From NCBI GenBank assembly GCA_031422315.1, contig JANOQN010000045.1:1-62053 (forward strand): 62,053 nucleotides of DNA, given 5' to 3'. Below the pieces are notes generated by a model. The model had not been told where the DNA came from and did not search any database. It saw nothing but the letters and a program-made list of their open reading frames with translations. Source of the stretch: JANNYA01 sp031422315 (GTDB lineage Bacteria; Pseudomonadota; Gammaproteobacteria; Xanthomonadales; SZUA-5). Position numbers and translations under genes: made by a program. Shown piece by piece: positions 16,486-26,000 of the stretch; the stretch's first letter is position 1, and every line of letters starts with the position of its first letter.

Positions 16486-19404
16486 CTACTCCATTAAGCG
16501 CGTTAGTTCAGCGGCAACGCGGTCAAACTCAAACGTAGTATGGTGCGCTAGCTCAATCGGATTAGCCAGATCGCCACGCCGCCCACCTTGTTCAATTCGC
16601 TTAGCCATATCGCTTAAAATCAGCGCGCCTAAGTTTGCGCTGGTGCTTTTGAGTGAATGCGCGGCGCCCACCATACTGTCTACATTGCCTGACTCGGCAG
16701 CTTGTACGAGCTGACGCAAGCTGCGCGGCGAATCTTCTAAATAAACGCGAATAAGCGCAGAAAACTCACTGCCCATAACGTCAAGAAGCTCATCGAAAAC
16801 GCTGCGATCAACCGCTGAACGATTCGGAGGCGTGTACAAACCAATTTTTGGGCCTGGGTTTGCGCTAGCAGTTGCAGTTTTCGCGGGTGCCGCTGGCTGC
16901 GCTTTTGCGAAAAATTGGCTGGGCTCATTCATGCCGGGCATTTGGCTTGCCGCGTCGGCGAGTTCCGCTAGTAGCTGCGCTTCATGATTCAGCGGTGCGC
17001 TAGCCGACGGCATCGAGGCGCGTGTATTCGCTGATTCTGCTTGGCTTTCTGGTAAAGCTTTACGTAAACCCTCAGGCACAAACTCTGGCCGGGTCACCGC
17101 ATCGGCGGGCAGCCATTTGCGCAGCAATTGATTAAGTACCGCTCTGGCCAGCGGCTTGGTCATGTAGTCGTCCATGCCTGATGCCAAGCACTTCTCACGA
17201 TCGCCCACCATCGCGTTTGCCGTCATAGCCACGATTGGAATACGTGGCAAGCCGCGCTCATCTTCCACAGTGCGGCGCGTGCGCGTAGCCGTATAGCCAT
17301 CCATCACCGGCATTTGGCAGTCCATCAGCACCATATCGAACTTTGAGCGATTCAGCATCTCGATCGCTTCTTTGCCGTTTTCAGCGCTCTCGGCACTTAG
17401 CCCAATGACGGCTAGCACGCGCATAGCGACCGTGCGATTTACTGGATTATCTTCCACCAGCAACACATGTCCGGTAATCGGGCCGTTTAACTGAGGCGCA
17501 CTAGAGGCTAGCTGAGCCTCTTGACTGCTTGCCAGCTGAGCGGCTTCTTCCAACAAACTAAATCGCTGTTCGGTGGCTTGCGAAATTTCAAGCAGCCGAT
17601 TGAGCATGCCGACCATATCGCCTTCGCTGGCACTTGGGGCCACGATTGCCGTGCGTTTAGCGTCGAGCACATCCAGCGGCACGCCTTCGGCTGAGCTTTG
17701 CACCACCAGGAAATTGACGCGATCTAAGCTGGCTTCGCGCAGCGCACTTCTCACCAGTGCGGCGGCGGTGGATTTGAGCGATGCCACATCCAGCACGACT
17801 AGCTCGAAGGCCCAGTTTTCACCCAGCGTGGCGGAGTTTTTAAGCTTGCCGAGCGCGTCAGGGGTGGCGTTGGTGACGGTTATTGTCATGCCCTGGCTGT
17901 TCAAAATACCGCTCAGGCGCTGCTGCTGGCGCGCATCATTGACCACCAATAGCGCGCGTACTCCGCGAAGATCGCGCCTGGAGCTGGAAATATCGCCGAT
18001 GGCTTTCAAAACCGGAATTTGGAACCAAAATACTGAGCCTTTGCCCAGCTCGCTCTTAACGCCGATTTGCCCGCCCATGAGTGAAACAATACGCTGGCAG
18101 ATCACCAACCCCAAGCCAGTACCGCCAAACACGCGCGTGGTAGAGGTGTCAGCCTGTTGAAATGCTTTAAAGAGCTTGCTTTGGCCCTCCATCGAGATGC
18201 CCACGCCAGAATCCTTAATGGCGAATACCAGCTCTTGGTGCGTTCTTGTTTCCGAACGTTTGCTGACCTGCACCTGCACGCCGCCTTTTTCGGTGAACTT
18301 CACCGCGTTGCTGACGAGATTAGTCAACACTTGTCGAATTCGAGTCGGATCACCGCGGCCAGAAATACGTACGCTCGGGTCGATCTGCAAGCTCAATTTG
18401 ATGTTTTTTGACTGCGCCGGGCGCTCCATCAGGCGAATGACCGAATCTAATACTTCGCGCAGATTCAAGCCCACTTGTTCCAGCTCGACTTTATTCGCTT
18501 CGATTTTTGAAAAATCGAGAATATCGTCAATGATACTCAGCAGCTGTTTGGCCGATCCATAGGCGGTGTTTAAGTAATCGCGCTGATCCGGCTGTAATTT
18601 GCTATCGCGTAATATTTCCAGCAGCGGAATGATGCCGTTCAAAGGCGTGCGAATTTCGTGGCTCATGGTCGCCAAGAACTCGCCTTTCGACATGGCCGCC
18701 GCTTCCGCGCTTAATTTAGCGGCTTTTAATTCTTCTTCGATATTTTTATGGCGCTCTAGCTCGGCCTTGAGCGTTTGTGTAAGCCGCTCATTTTGAAATT
18801 TACTTTCTTGTGCTTCTAGCGTGACTTTACGACCGGCGAATTGCGATTCGCCACTGGATCCGTTTTGATCGCCTGAAGTGGTCAAACGCCAGCTAATAAC
18901 AGCGTTCGCAACCACTAATAAAACGAACAAGACCCCAGCCGCGATGCTGGATTCGTTGCCGCCAAATAGGCGATACAGCATCGGCATCAAGATAAGCACT
19001 TGCGATGCAGTAATCAGCGCCAGATCGCCTTGAAGAAGCCAAACTGCCGCACATGCCAATCCGCTAGCCACCAAATACATGGGTAAGTTTCGCTCAGGAT
19101 TGTCATGCCCTGTCAGTAGCACCACGCCCAAAGACCACAACAGCAGGCTTAAAAGCATTAGCAAATGCCCGGGCCTCACTTTGAACCAGTTCGGCCGCAC
19201 CGCGCGATTTGCCTGCTTGAATATAAAAAAAGCAGCCAGCGCAACAACTGCATGCGCGATCACCCAGGCGGAAAGTAACCAGCTTGGCGCCGCGTCAATA
19301 TTGGGCCAAACCACCAGCAGTGCTAGCACCGAACCGATGCCGGTCCATAATCCAATAGCTTCAAACAGTCCGCGATCACTGTCAGTTTGTAAAAATAAAC
19401 TCAT
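16486..19404 (-). CDS. Hybrid sensor histidine kinase with receiver and HPt domains (RpfC/BarA-like)
   Basis: 972 aa. About five or six membrane helices (14-172), a coiled coil (195-240), HisKA with His249 in SHEIRTPLNG, HATPase with N366 and G boxes DSGVGI and GGTGLGL. A first receiver-like domain (about 480-605) lacks the usual acidic pair and Lys, and a second true receiver (646-765) has E651-D652, Asp695 and Lys750. A linker of about 100 residues rich in Ala/Ser leads to an HPt domain with His916 in AAHSLKS. This is a full His-Asp-His phosphorelay that must pass its phosphate to a separate regulator. The layout recalls RpfC and BarA, but the ligand is unknown. Confidence 0.92.
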   Translation of the reverse strand: MSLFLQTDSDRGLFEAIGLWTGIGSVLALLVVWPNIDAAPSWLLSAWVIAHAVVALAAFFIFKQANRAVRPNWFKVRPGHLLMLLSLLLWSLGVVLLTGHDNPERNLPMYLVASGLACAAVWLLQGDLALITASQVLILMPMLYRLFGGNESSIAAGVLFVLLVVANAVISWRLTTSGDQNGSSGESQFAGRKVTLEAQESKFQNERLTQTLKAELERHKNIEEELKAAKLSAEAAAMSKGEFLATMSHEIRTPLNGIIPLLEILRDSKLQPDQRDYLNTAYGSAKQLLSIIDDILDFSKIEANKVELEQVGLNLREVLDSVIRLMERPAQSKNIKLSLQIDPSVRISGRGDPTRIRQVLTNLVSNAVKFTEKGGVQVQVSKRSETRTHQELVFAIKDSGVGISMEGQSKLFKAFQQADTSTTRVFGGTGLGLVICQRIVSLMGGQIGVKSELGKGSVFWFQIPVLKAIGDISSSRRDLRGVRALLVVNDARQQQRLSGILNSQGMTITVTNATPDALGKLKNSATLGENWAFELVVLDVASLKSTAAALVRSALREASLDRVNFLVVQSSAEGVPLDVLDAKRTAIVAPSASEGDMVGMLNRLLEISQATEQRFSLLEEAAQLASSQEAQLASSAPQLNGPITGHVLLVEDNPVNRTVAMRVLAVIGLSAESAENGKEAIEMLNRSKFDMVLMDCQMPVMDGYTATRTRRTVEDERGLPRIPIVAMTANAMVGDREKCLASGMDDYMTKPLARAVLNQLLRKWLPADAVTRPEFVPEGLRKALPESQAESANTRASMPSASAPLNHEAQLLAELADAASQMPGMNEPSQFFAKAQPAAPAKTATASANPGPKIGLYTPPNRSAVDRSVFDELLDVMGSEFSALIRVYLEDSPRSLRQLVQAAESGNVDSMVGAAHSLKSTSANLGALILSDMAKRIEQGGRRGDLANPIELAHHTTFEFDRVAAELTRLME

Positions 19405-19471
19405 GCTTGTCCCGATGTTTTGATTCGTATGCTGATTCGTTTACTGGGTTGATTTCCGCCGTGGCTTCTAC

Positions 19472-22288
19472 CTACAGCGCGCTTGCGCTGAAATCAAAAT
19501 TAAGCTCATTGCCCGCTTGCTGGACAAAATTGCCTTGAATGTAATCAACGCCCAAGCGCCAAAGCCCAGCTGCAACCTGCGCATTTTCAACTTTGGCGGC
19601 AATAACCTGGCGGTTGCCATCATGCGCTGCGGCAATCGTGGCTTTTAATTCTTCGACCTGCGCGCCTGGTTCTAGATATTTTGGCGCAAGCTTTAAATAG
19701 TCCACCGGCATATAGCTGAGCAATTGCAGCGCAGATAAGCTGCTTTCAAAACTATCGAGTACTAACTTGACGCCCAGCGCGTGCGCCTGCTGGAAAAACG
19801 GAATCGACGCCCGCAAATCTTGCATGACGTCCGCCATTTTGAACTGCAGTGCGAGTCCGGCTGGGTTGATTCGGCGGGTTTCAATTGATTGTTTGAGCCA
19901 GCTGAGCCGCTGTGGATCACGCAGGCTGGCTAGCGATTGCTCAACGAATAGCCGCGCTTGGCCGCGGCCTTGGCGCCGTCGCTCATCTAACAGTGCCATC
20001 GCACGTTGTAGCGCCCAGCGATCAATATCGGTCATTTGCTCATGCTGGTCGGCTTGCTCGGCCAATTGCAGGTTGGAATACACCACGCCCGGCCCTAAGC
20101 GCAGCCGTAGCATCAACTCGTACTGATCTTCACCGGTACTGTTGAGCCCCACAATGGGCTGGAACAACACTTGAAAGCCATCATCTTGCAGCGCACGCCG
20201 CACCGATTCGCCAAGCCGCTGCGCCTCGGTTTGCTGTTGCGTGAGCACTTCCGGAACGTGCATCACAACGCCATCTGGCACGTGATTTTTCCGCGCTTGC
20301 AACATGCAGCGCTCGGCCAAATTTAGCATCGCTTTCGCATCGACTAGCTCATCTGAAAATGCACAAACGCCGCCGTGCAGGCCAAACTGCACGGGTTTTC
20401 CGTCAATTTCAAACGCTTGCAATGCAAATCGCTGCCGCAGTGTGCGTACCAGCTCAACTAAATCAGCGGCGGATCTTGATTGTGACTGCAATACAAAGCT
20501 GCCATCGCCATAGCGCGCTGCACTTTCTTGTTCCACGCAGCAAGCGCCGACTTGTTCACCCACTTGCGCGACTAAGGTATCTAATCCGCTAATGCCAAGC
20601 TGCTCGCGCAGACTGGCTTGCGCGTCGATCTCTAAATAAAGTAGGCCGCCTTTTAATAGGCTTCTAGAATCCACCACTAAGCTGGACGCGAGGTTGTCTA
20701 AAAACTCTGAGCGCTCACTCAGCGCACTGGCTTTACGCGTACTAAGCTTACGTTTAGCCAGCTGCAATCTGGCGCGCCGGGCGCGATTGGTGACCGCGGA
20801 AATCAGGTGTTTTGGCCGAATCGGCTTGCTTAAAAAGTCATCGCCGCCGGCGCTGAGCGCATCAAATTGCTTGTCAGAATCTTGCTCGCCTGACAAAAAC
20901 ACAATCGGCGTGGCAATAAATTCTTCGCGCTCTCTGATGATCGCGGTTAGCTCCATGCCATCGATCCCGGGCATGTAAAGATCCATCAAAATCAGATCCG
21001 GGCGAAAGCGCTCGAGCTCTTCGATCGTGCGCATCGGATCTAGCACCACGCAAGTTTCCATGTTCGCTTTACGCAGTACCGATTCCGCGAATAGCGCCTG
21101 CGAACGATCATCTTCAACGATCATAATGCGGTAGCTTGCAGCTACTTCTTGCTGGGTGTTCTCTTGCAGCCGTGCGAAAAATTCGATATCCAAGCTGTCT
21201 TTCGGCATCAATATATCGATACCCGCGCGCAAAGCCCGAATGCGCGCGGATAGATCGCCATTTTCAGTGAAGGCCGCGACCACCATTTTGTGGCTCGCGC
21301 GCTGCTTTATCGGTGCGATCAGCTGGCCGATTGCTTCGAAATCAAGGCGCTCGCTTGGTCTAAGCATTACCAAATCAGCGGCAAGCTGGCTAAGCACATC
21401 GCTCAGCTCGTCAAACGATTCCACCAAATCAGCGCTAAAACCAATGCTGCTCAAATGCTCAAGCGTGCGTGACGTGCTCGGGCTCGGGCTCGCCCAAATA
21501 AATGCGCGCCTCGCGCTCGAAACGGGTTTCGCTAAATTCGCCTCGTATGGCTCAGGCACGGTAAGCGCAAGCGGATCAGGGCGCGCAGGCGGCTCAAGCG
21601 GCGCGCTTTCGCTGTGGATTGATTGCGAATCTATTTCAAACTCTTCTATCAGCTCGGGCGCATCATCCATCAAAAACTGCGCACTTTTGATAAACCCGGT
21701 TGTGCTATCCACAGCAGCGTTACCGATATCCAAATCACCAAAGCTGTCGTCAATTTCTATCGAGCTTGCTGCGCTGGCGGTTTCAAGCTGGGCAGCAGGT
21801 GGCTCCAAGCTTGCGTAAGGGCCTTGCGAATCAATCGGAACAACGGTATCGGTTGAAAAGCGCCGCCAATATTCGCTCGGTGCCAGCGTGTAGCGCGCAT
21901 TTTGCAATAGCGATTTCGGGCTTTGAATAAATTCGCTGATTGAACGGATGACCACTACTTTCGCCTGCGCCGCCTGCGTGAGGGACTGCGCCAGCGCTTC
22001 TAGATCGTTGCGCTCATCGAGTGTTAGCTCACGCGCGGCTTTTAGGTGCTGTTCCAGGCGCTGCTCAAGCGCGAAAATTCGCTCGCTCGGGCCAACTAAT
22101 CCATAGCGCCCGCTTGCGCCCGCCAGGTTTTGGCACTCTTGCATGAGCAGCGTGAGGTTGTTGAGGTCAAACGCGCCTTTGGCAATACGCTGCGCGCGCT
22201 TTTGAATCAGCTCCACACGCCTGGGTAAATGATTGGCGAAGGCTTGGCGCAATTCGGCGTTTTGCTGAGAGTCGTCCTTTGGCAGCAC
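19472..22288 (-). CDS. Degenerate HPt/receiver/GGDEF-EAL protein, FimX-like c-di-GMP effector candidate
   Basis: 938 aa from a GTG. The N-terminus resembles an HPt domain but the phospho-His position (two before LAG) is Gln53. A pseudo-receiver (262-375) and a true receiver (387-500; Asp436 in LMDLYMPG, Lys488) follow. The GGDEF motif is GDGSF (594-598). The EAL domain reads ELM (724-726), LDSFESS in place of DDFGTG, and lacks the E-x-T-E metal site, so neither synthesis nor hydrolysis is expected. FimX has a similar pair of dead domains and binds c-di-GMP to control type IV pili. The receiver could be the target of the downstream HPt kinase. It is first in the three-gene signalling unit. Confidence 0.85.
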   Translation of the reverse strand: MLPKDDSQQNAELRQAFANHLPRRVELIQKRAQRIAKGAFDLNNLTLLMQECQNLAGASGRYGLVGPSERIFALEQRLEQHLKAARELTLDERNDLEALAQSLTQAAQAKVVVIRSISEFIQSPKSLLQNARYTLAPSEYWRRFSTDTVVPIDSQGPYASLEPPAAQLETASAASSIEIDDSFGDLDIGNAAVDSTTGFIKSAQFLMDDAPELIEEFEIDSQSIHSESAPLEPPARPDPLALTVPEPYEANLAKPVSSARRAFIWASPSPSTSRTLEHLSSIGFSADLVESFDELSDVLSQLAADLVMLRPSERLDFEAIGQLIAPIKQRASHKMVVAAFTENGDLSARIRALRAGIDILMPKDSLDIEFFARLQENTQQEVAASYRIMIVEDDRSQALFAESVLRKANMETCVVLDPMRTIEELERFRPDLILMDLYMPGIDGMELTAIIREREEFIATPIVFLSGEQDSDKQFDALSAGGDDFLSKPIRPKHLISAVTNRARRARLQLAKRKLSTRKASALSERSEFLDNLASSLVVDSRSLLKGGLLYLEIDAQASLREQLGISGLDTLVAQVGEQVGACCVEQESAARYGDGSFVLQSQSRSAADLVELVRTLRQRFALQAFEIDGKPVQFGLHGGVCAFSDELVDAKAMLNLAERCMLQARKNHVPDGVVMHVPEVLTQQQTEAQRLGESVRRALQDDGFQVLFQPIVGLNSTGEDQYELMLRLRLGPGVVYSNLQLAEQADQHEQMTDIDRWALQRAMALLDERRRQGRGQARLFVEQSLASLRDPQRLSWLKQSIETRRINPAGLALQFKMADVMQDLRASIPFFQQAHALGVKLVLDSFESSLSALQLLSYMPVDYLKLAPKYLEPGAQVEELKATIAAAHDGNRQVIAAKVENAQVAAGLWRLGVDYIQGNFVQQAGNELNFDFSASAL

Positions 22289-22368
22289 AGTATCGTCACA
22301 GAGAGTTTGAAACGCGAATATACCAGTGGGCTTCGCTTTGGTGCAGGCGGATTTGGTCGCTAGGCTGA

Positions 22369-22395
22369 AAAACCCTGAGCTTTACTCAGGGTTTT
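22369..22395 (-). terminator. Intrinsic terminator
   Basis: A perfect 11-bp inverted repeat, AAAACCCTGAG / CTCAGGGTTTT with a five-base loop (22380-22384), lies 64 bp downstream of the 22459 stop on the minus strand. Read on that strand it ends in a run of five T. It separates the small TPR-like gene from the signalling cluster and could also act weakly in the other direction. Confidence 0.8.
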
Positions 22396-22458
22396 ACTAT
22401 TCATTGCCAAAACAGTGTCACTTCAGCTTTTACTTCAGCCTGGAAGAGCGCTATTTCG

Positions 22459-22914
22459 TCAATATTGATTAAGCTCAGCTTGATTCAGGCCAGCGTTTAA
22501 GCTGGCGCGCAAATGTGTTTCAGCGGCGGACAAATCGCCTCGATTCACCGCTGATTTTGCCAGCCGACGCTCTGCAAAACGCTGAAGCGTTGGATTTTGC
22601 GTGCGTTTTAGTAAATCACGGTAAAGCGCATCAACCGCAGATAGCTTGCCTTGCCGACGGTAAAGCCGTTCCAGCGCAGCAAGATCACGGATGACCGCTC
22701 GCTCAGCCGGGCTAAGGCTAGCCAAATGTGTTCGCAGCGCTTGGCGATTGCGCCCCTGATGCTGCAAGCTGTCTGGCAAGCCGCCTGGCGCTTGCCCGGG
22801 CAAACTCGTAGGCGCAATTGGCAGCGCTTGCGCTGGCACACCCAAGCTGCTTATACCAGCGAAAATCGCGAGCGATAAAAGTGTGGCGGTAAAAAGTTTA
22901 CGATATGCGTCCAT
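22459..22914 (-). CDS. Small exported TPR-like protein
   Basis: 151 aa with an AGGAG ribosome binding site six bases before the ATG. A signal peptide ends near AQA-LP (about 30). After a Pro/Gly-rich linker, the C-terminal half has helix pairs of tetratricopeptide type (LERLYRRQGKLSAVDALYRDLL, RLAKSAVNRGDLSAAETHLRASL). It probably works in the periplasm as a protein-protein adaptor; the partner is unknown. It is monocistronic, closed by a strong terminator, and diverges from the multi-PAS kinase. Confidence 0.75.
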   Translation of the reverse strand: MDAYRKLFTATLLSLAIFAGISSLGVPAQALPIAPTSLPGQAPGGLPDSLQHQGRNRQALRTHLASLSPAERAVIRDLAALERLYRRQGKLSAVDALYRDLLKRTQNPTLQRFAERRLAKSAVNRGDLSAAETHLRASLNAGLNQAELNQY

Positions 22915-23082
22915 TTGAGACTCCTTTGGCTATGATTGGCTATCATCGGGATGTGCTTTGCACCTGATGTTTAACGCGAACGTAAAGTTTTCGTTGACGA
23001 GCGCATGGGTTTAGCCCGAACTCGGCGTAAAGCAAGCAACCTATATTCCCAGCAAACTTTTCTGACCGAGCACAAACCCACC

Positions 23083-26000
23083 ATGACGATTGACGAATTC
23101 TCGCTGAGAGATCAAATGACCGAACTTAACGTTCGGCTCGCCGCGCTTGAGCTGGATGCGGCAAGGTTTCGCGCGATTTGGCGTGGCCGCCATGATTTGG
23201 TGGTTGATTTGGATGATTTAGGAGCGGTTCGATCCGTTTCGCCTGCCATGCTAGAGCGATTGGGATTGACTGAAGCAGAGTGTGAGGGGCGCTCCACCTT
23301 TGATTTCACTACACCTGAGTACGCCAGTAAGCTAGCTAATGAAACGCCGACAGTGTTTGATTGGGTTGCACGGCGCGCGCCGTTTGAAATACCGCTGGTA
23401 CACAAAAGCGGCGAACTGGTTTGGTTCGAGGGCAATATCTATGCTTACGCGGTAGAAAACGCAATTAACCACGGCTCGACCAACGGCTTTTTTTGTGTTT
23501 ATCGCGATATTACCGAAGCCAAAGTCTTGCAGCATGAGCAAGCTCGTTTGAGCAGCAGCCTGATTGAATCGCTGGCCATTTCGGGCGTGGAAAATTTTGA
23601 GTTTGATGTTGATGAAGGCATTGTGGCGCAATCGCCGGGCTACAGCGGGCTTTATGGTTTGCCCGAATACGGCGCCAATTGGCGAACGCTGGAGGACTGG
23701 CTGCAAGCTGTGCATCCAGACGATCGACATCTTATGTTAAGTCGCCAGCAATCAAGCAAACCATCAGAAATAACCGCCTCGGACAAGCAAGCCAGTGAGG
23801 CGCAGGTTCCACCATTGATATTTCGCGTGCTATTGCAAGATGGCACGGTTCGTCATGTCGAAACCAGGGCACGCTACCTGTTCAAGGACAATGGCGCGGT
23901 CCAACGCGTGATTGGTGCGGCGCGCGACGTTACGAAAATTCATACCGACCGCTTACGCGATGTGCGTGAACAACAATCGGCGTTCGAGCGTGAGCGTGAT
24001 CTTGTCAATCGGCTCAATACCGCGCTAAAGGTAGGCAATGTTGAATCGTTTCAATGGAATGCCATAACCGACACCTACGAATTATCAGAGGGTTACCTTG
24101 CTTTGCACAGCTTTGAGCCGCATTCCCCGTTGAATGAGGCCAAGCTGCTCCAACAAATTCACGTCGACGATCGTGAGCGGATGCGCGCGCGGATCGAAAA
24201 AGGCCGTCGGTTGGGCGGCAAATATCCGCCCATTGTTTATCGCGCGCGCGCGGCGGATGGCTACCGCCATATTGAGTCCACCGCAGAATACATTCACGTC
24301 AACGGTGTTTTGAGCAAAATCATCGGTATGGCCACCGACGTCAGCCAGCGTATCAGCGCTGAGCAAAGCTTGGAACGCGCCAAGCAGCGCGCGGAAACCG
24401 CTATTTTGATCGGCGAGCTGGGCTTTGCCGAATGGGAAAAGGGTAAAGGCTGGGGCGAAATGAATCAGCGCTACCGCGATTTATTGGGGTTAGAAAGCGA
24501 CGAGGCACCCGCGCATTTTGAGTCTTATCTTCAGCATATTCATGTGGATGACCGAGAAGATTTTCTATTGCGTACTGAAAAGGGCCGCACAACGGGCCGC
24601 AGCGGCATGGGCACGCACCGATTTTTACGCCCTGACGGCACCTGGGTTTGGATCGAATCCGCAGCGCACTTTGAATTAGACGCAGCAGGCGTGCAACGCG
24701 CATTTATTGTTGCGCGTGATCTGACCTATCAAAAAGCTACCGAGCAGAGCCTACAAAGCAGCGTGGAACGCCTGACGGCGGCCATGCAAATAGGGCAAGT
24801 TGAACTGTTTGAGCGCGATTTAAATGCTAACTCCAGCAGCTATACGCACGGATTTTCAGAGCTGGTCGGTTGGACAGGCGCAAAGCCGATGAGCGACGCG
24901 GAATTTCTAACGCTGATTTTGCCGGATGATCGTGCCAAGTTCCAAAGCTACCTGGAAGCCGAGCCCAGTCATGAGGCGCAACCCCTGCGATTGCGAGTCG
25001 ATGCTGGCGATGGCTTGCGCAGCGTTGAGCTTACCGCGCGCAATTTTTTCGATGCACAGGGCAAAGCCGTGCGCACGCTGGGCGCAATTCGTGATGTGAC
25101 CTATCAAGTCATGGTTGAGGACGAAATACGTGCGCAATCGGCGCTGTTTGAGGCGCTGATTGAAAACGCGCCGGATATTATTGTTCGCATAGATCGCGAT
25201 CTAAAAATCGTGTTGGCCAATAAAGCGTTACAAACCATGTTGAAAATTGACCCGATTGATGTGGTCGGAAAAACTCCGGAGGAACTGCCGTTTAATACCG
25301 GTAGAGCGGCAGATATTCGTGCACGCATCGAACGCTGTTTTGAATCGCGCGAAGGCGGCGAGTTTGAGCTGCAATTCAAAAATATTGACAACGCGCCGCA
25401 CCTTTTAGTGCGCTATGTACCCGAATTCAACAGCAGCGGCGATTTGCGCTTTGTTCTGGTACTGATGCGCAACGTGACGGATCTCAAATTGGCCGAAGCC
25501 GAAGCGATTGCCACTGCGCGACAGCTCGGGCAAATACTAGAGACCGCCGAAGAGGGCATCGTGGTGGCAGACATCAATGATGTAATTGTTTTCAATAATC
25601 CTAAGTTGGAGCAAATATTTGGTTACGGCACCAATGAGCTGCATGGCGAAAGCGAGGCGATTCTTCAACTCGACAGCAACGACGCTATGTGGCGAGGCCG
25701 CTCTTCAGACCGCAAACGCGGACTCGCAGAGTCGTACACGCAGCGTTTTCGGCGTAAAGATGGCTCTACCGTTCTGTGCTGGGTCAACGCTAAACCGCTG
25801 ACAGATGACAAGGGCGTCTACAGCGGTACGCTGGCGATGATTACCGATGTGTCAGAGCTTGAACGCACTGAAGCTGAGCTGCGGCACGCAGTGGAATGGT
25901 TAGAATTTTCCATGGAAAGTGCGCAAATTGCCGGATTCGATCTTGATCTGGAAACCGGTCAGGCGCGCACTACGGCGCTATTTCGCGATTGGTTTGACCC

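Noticed and set aside
22927..22946. Two TTGGCTAT-type decamers in tandem before the small TPR-like gene
   Set aside because: Too short and too few to call a regulatory element.
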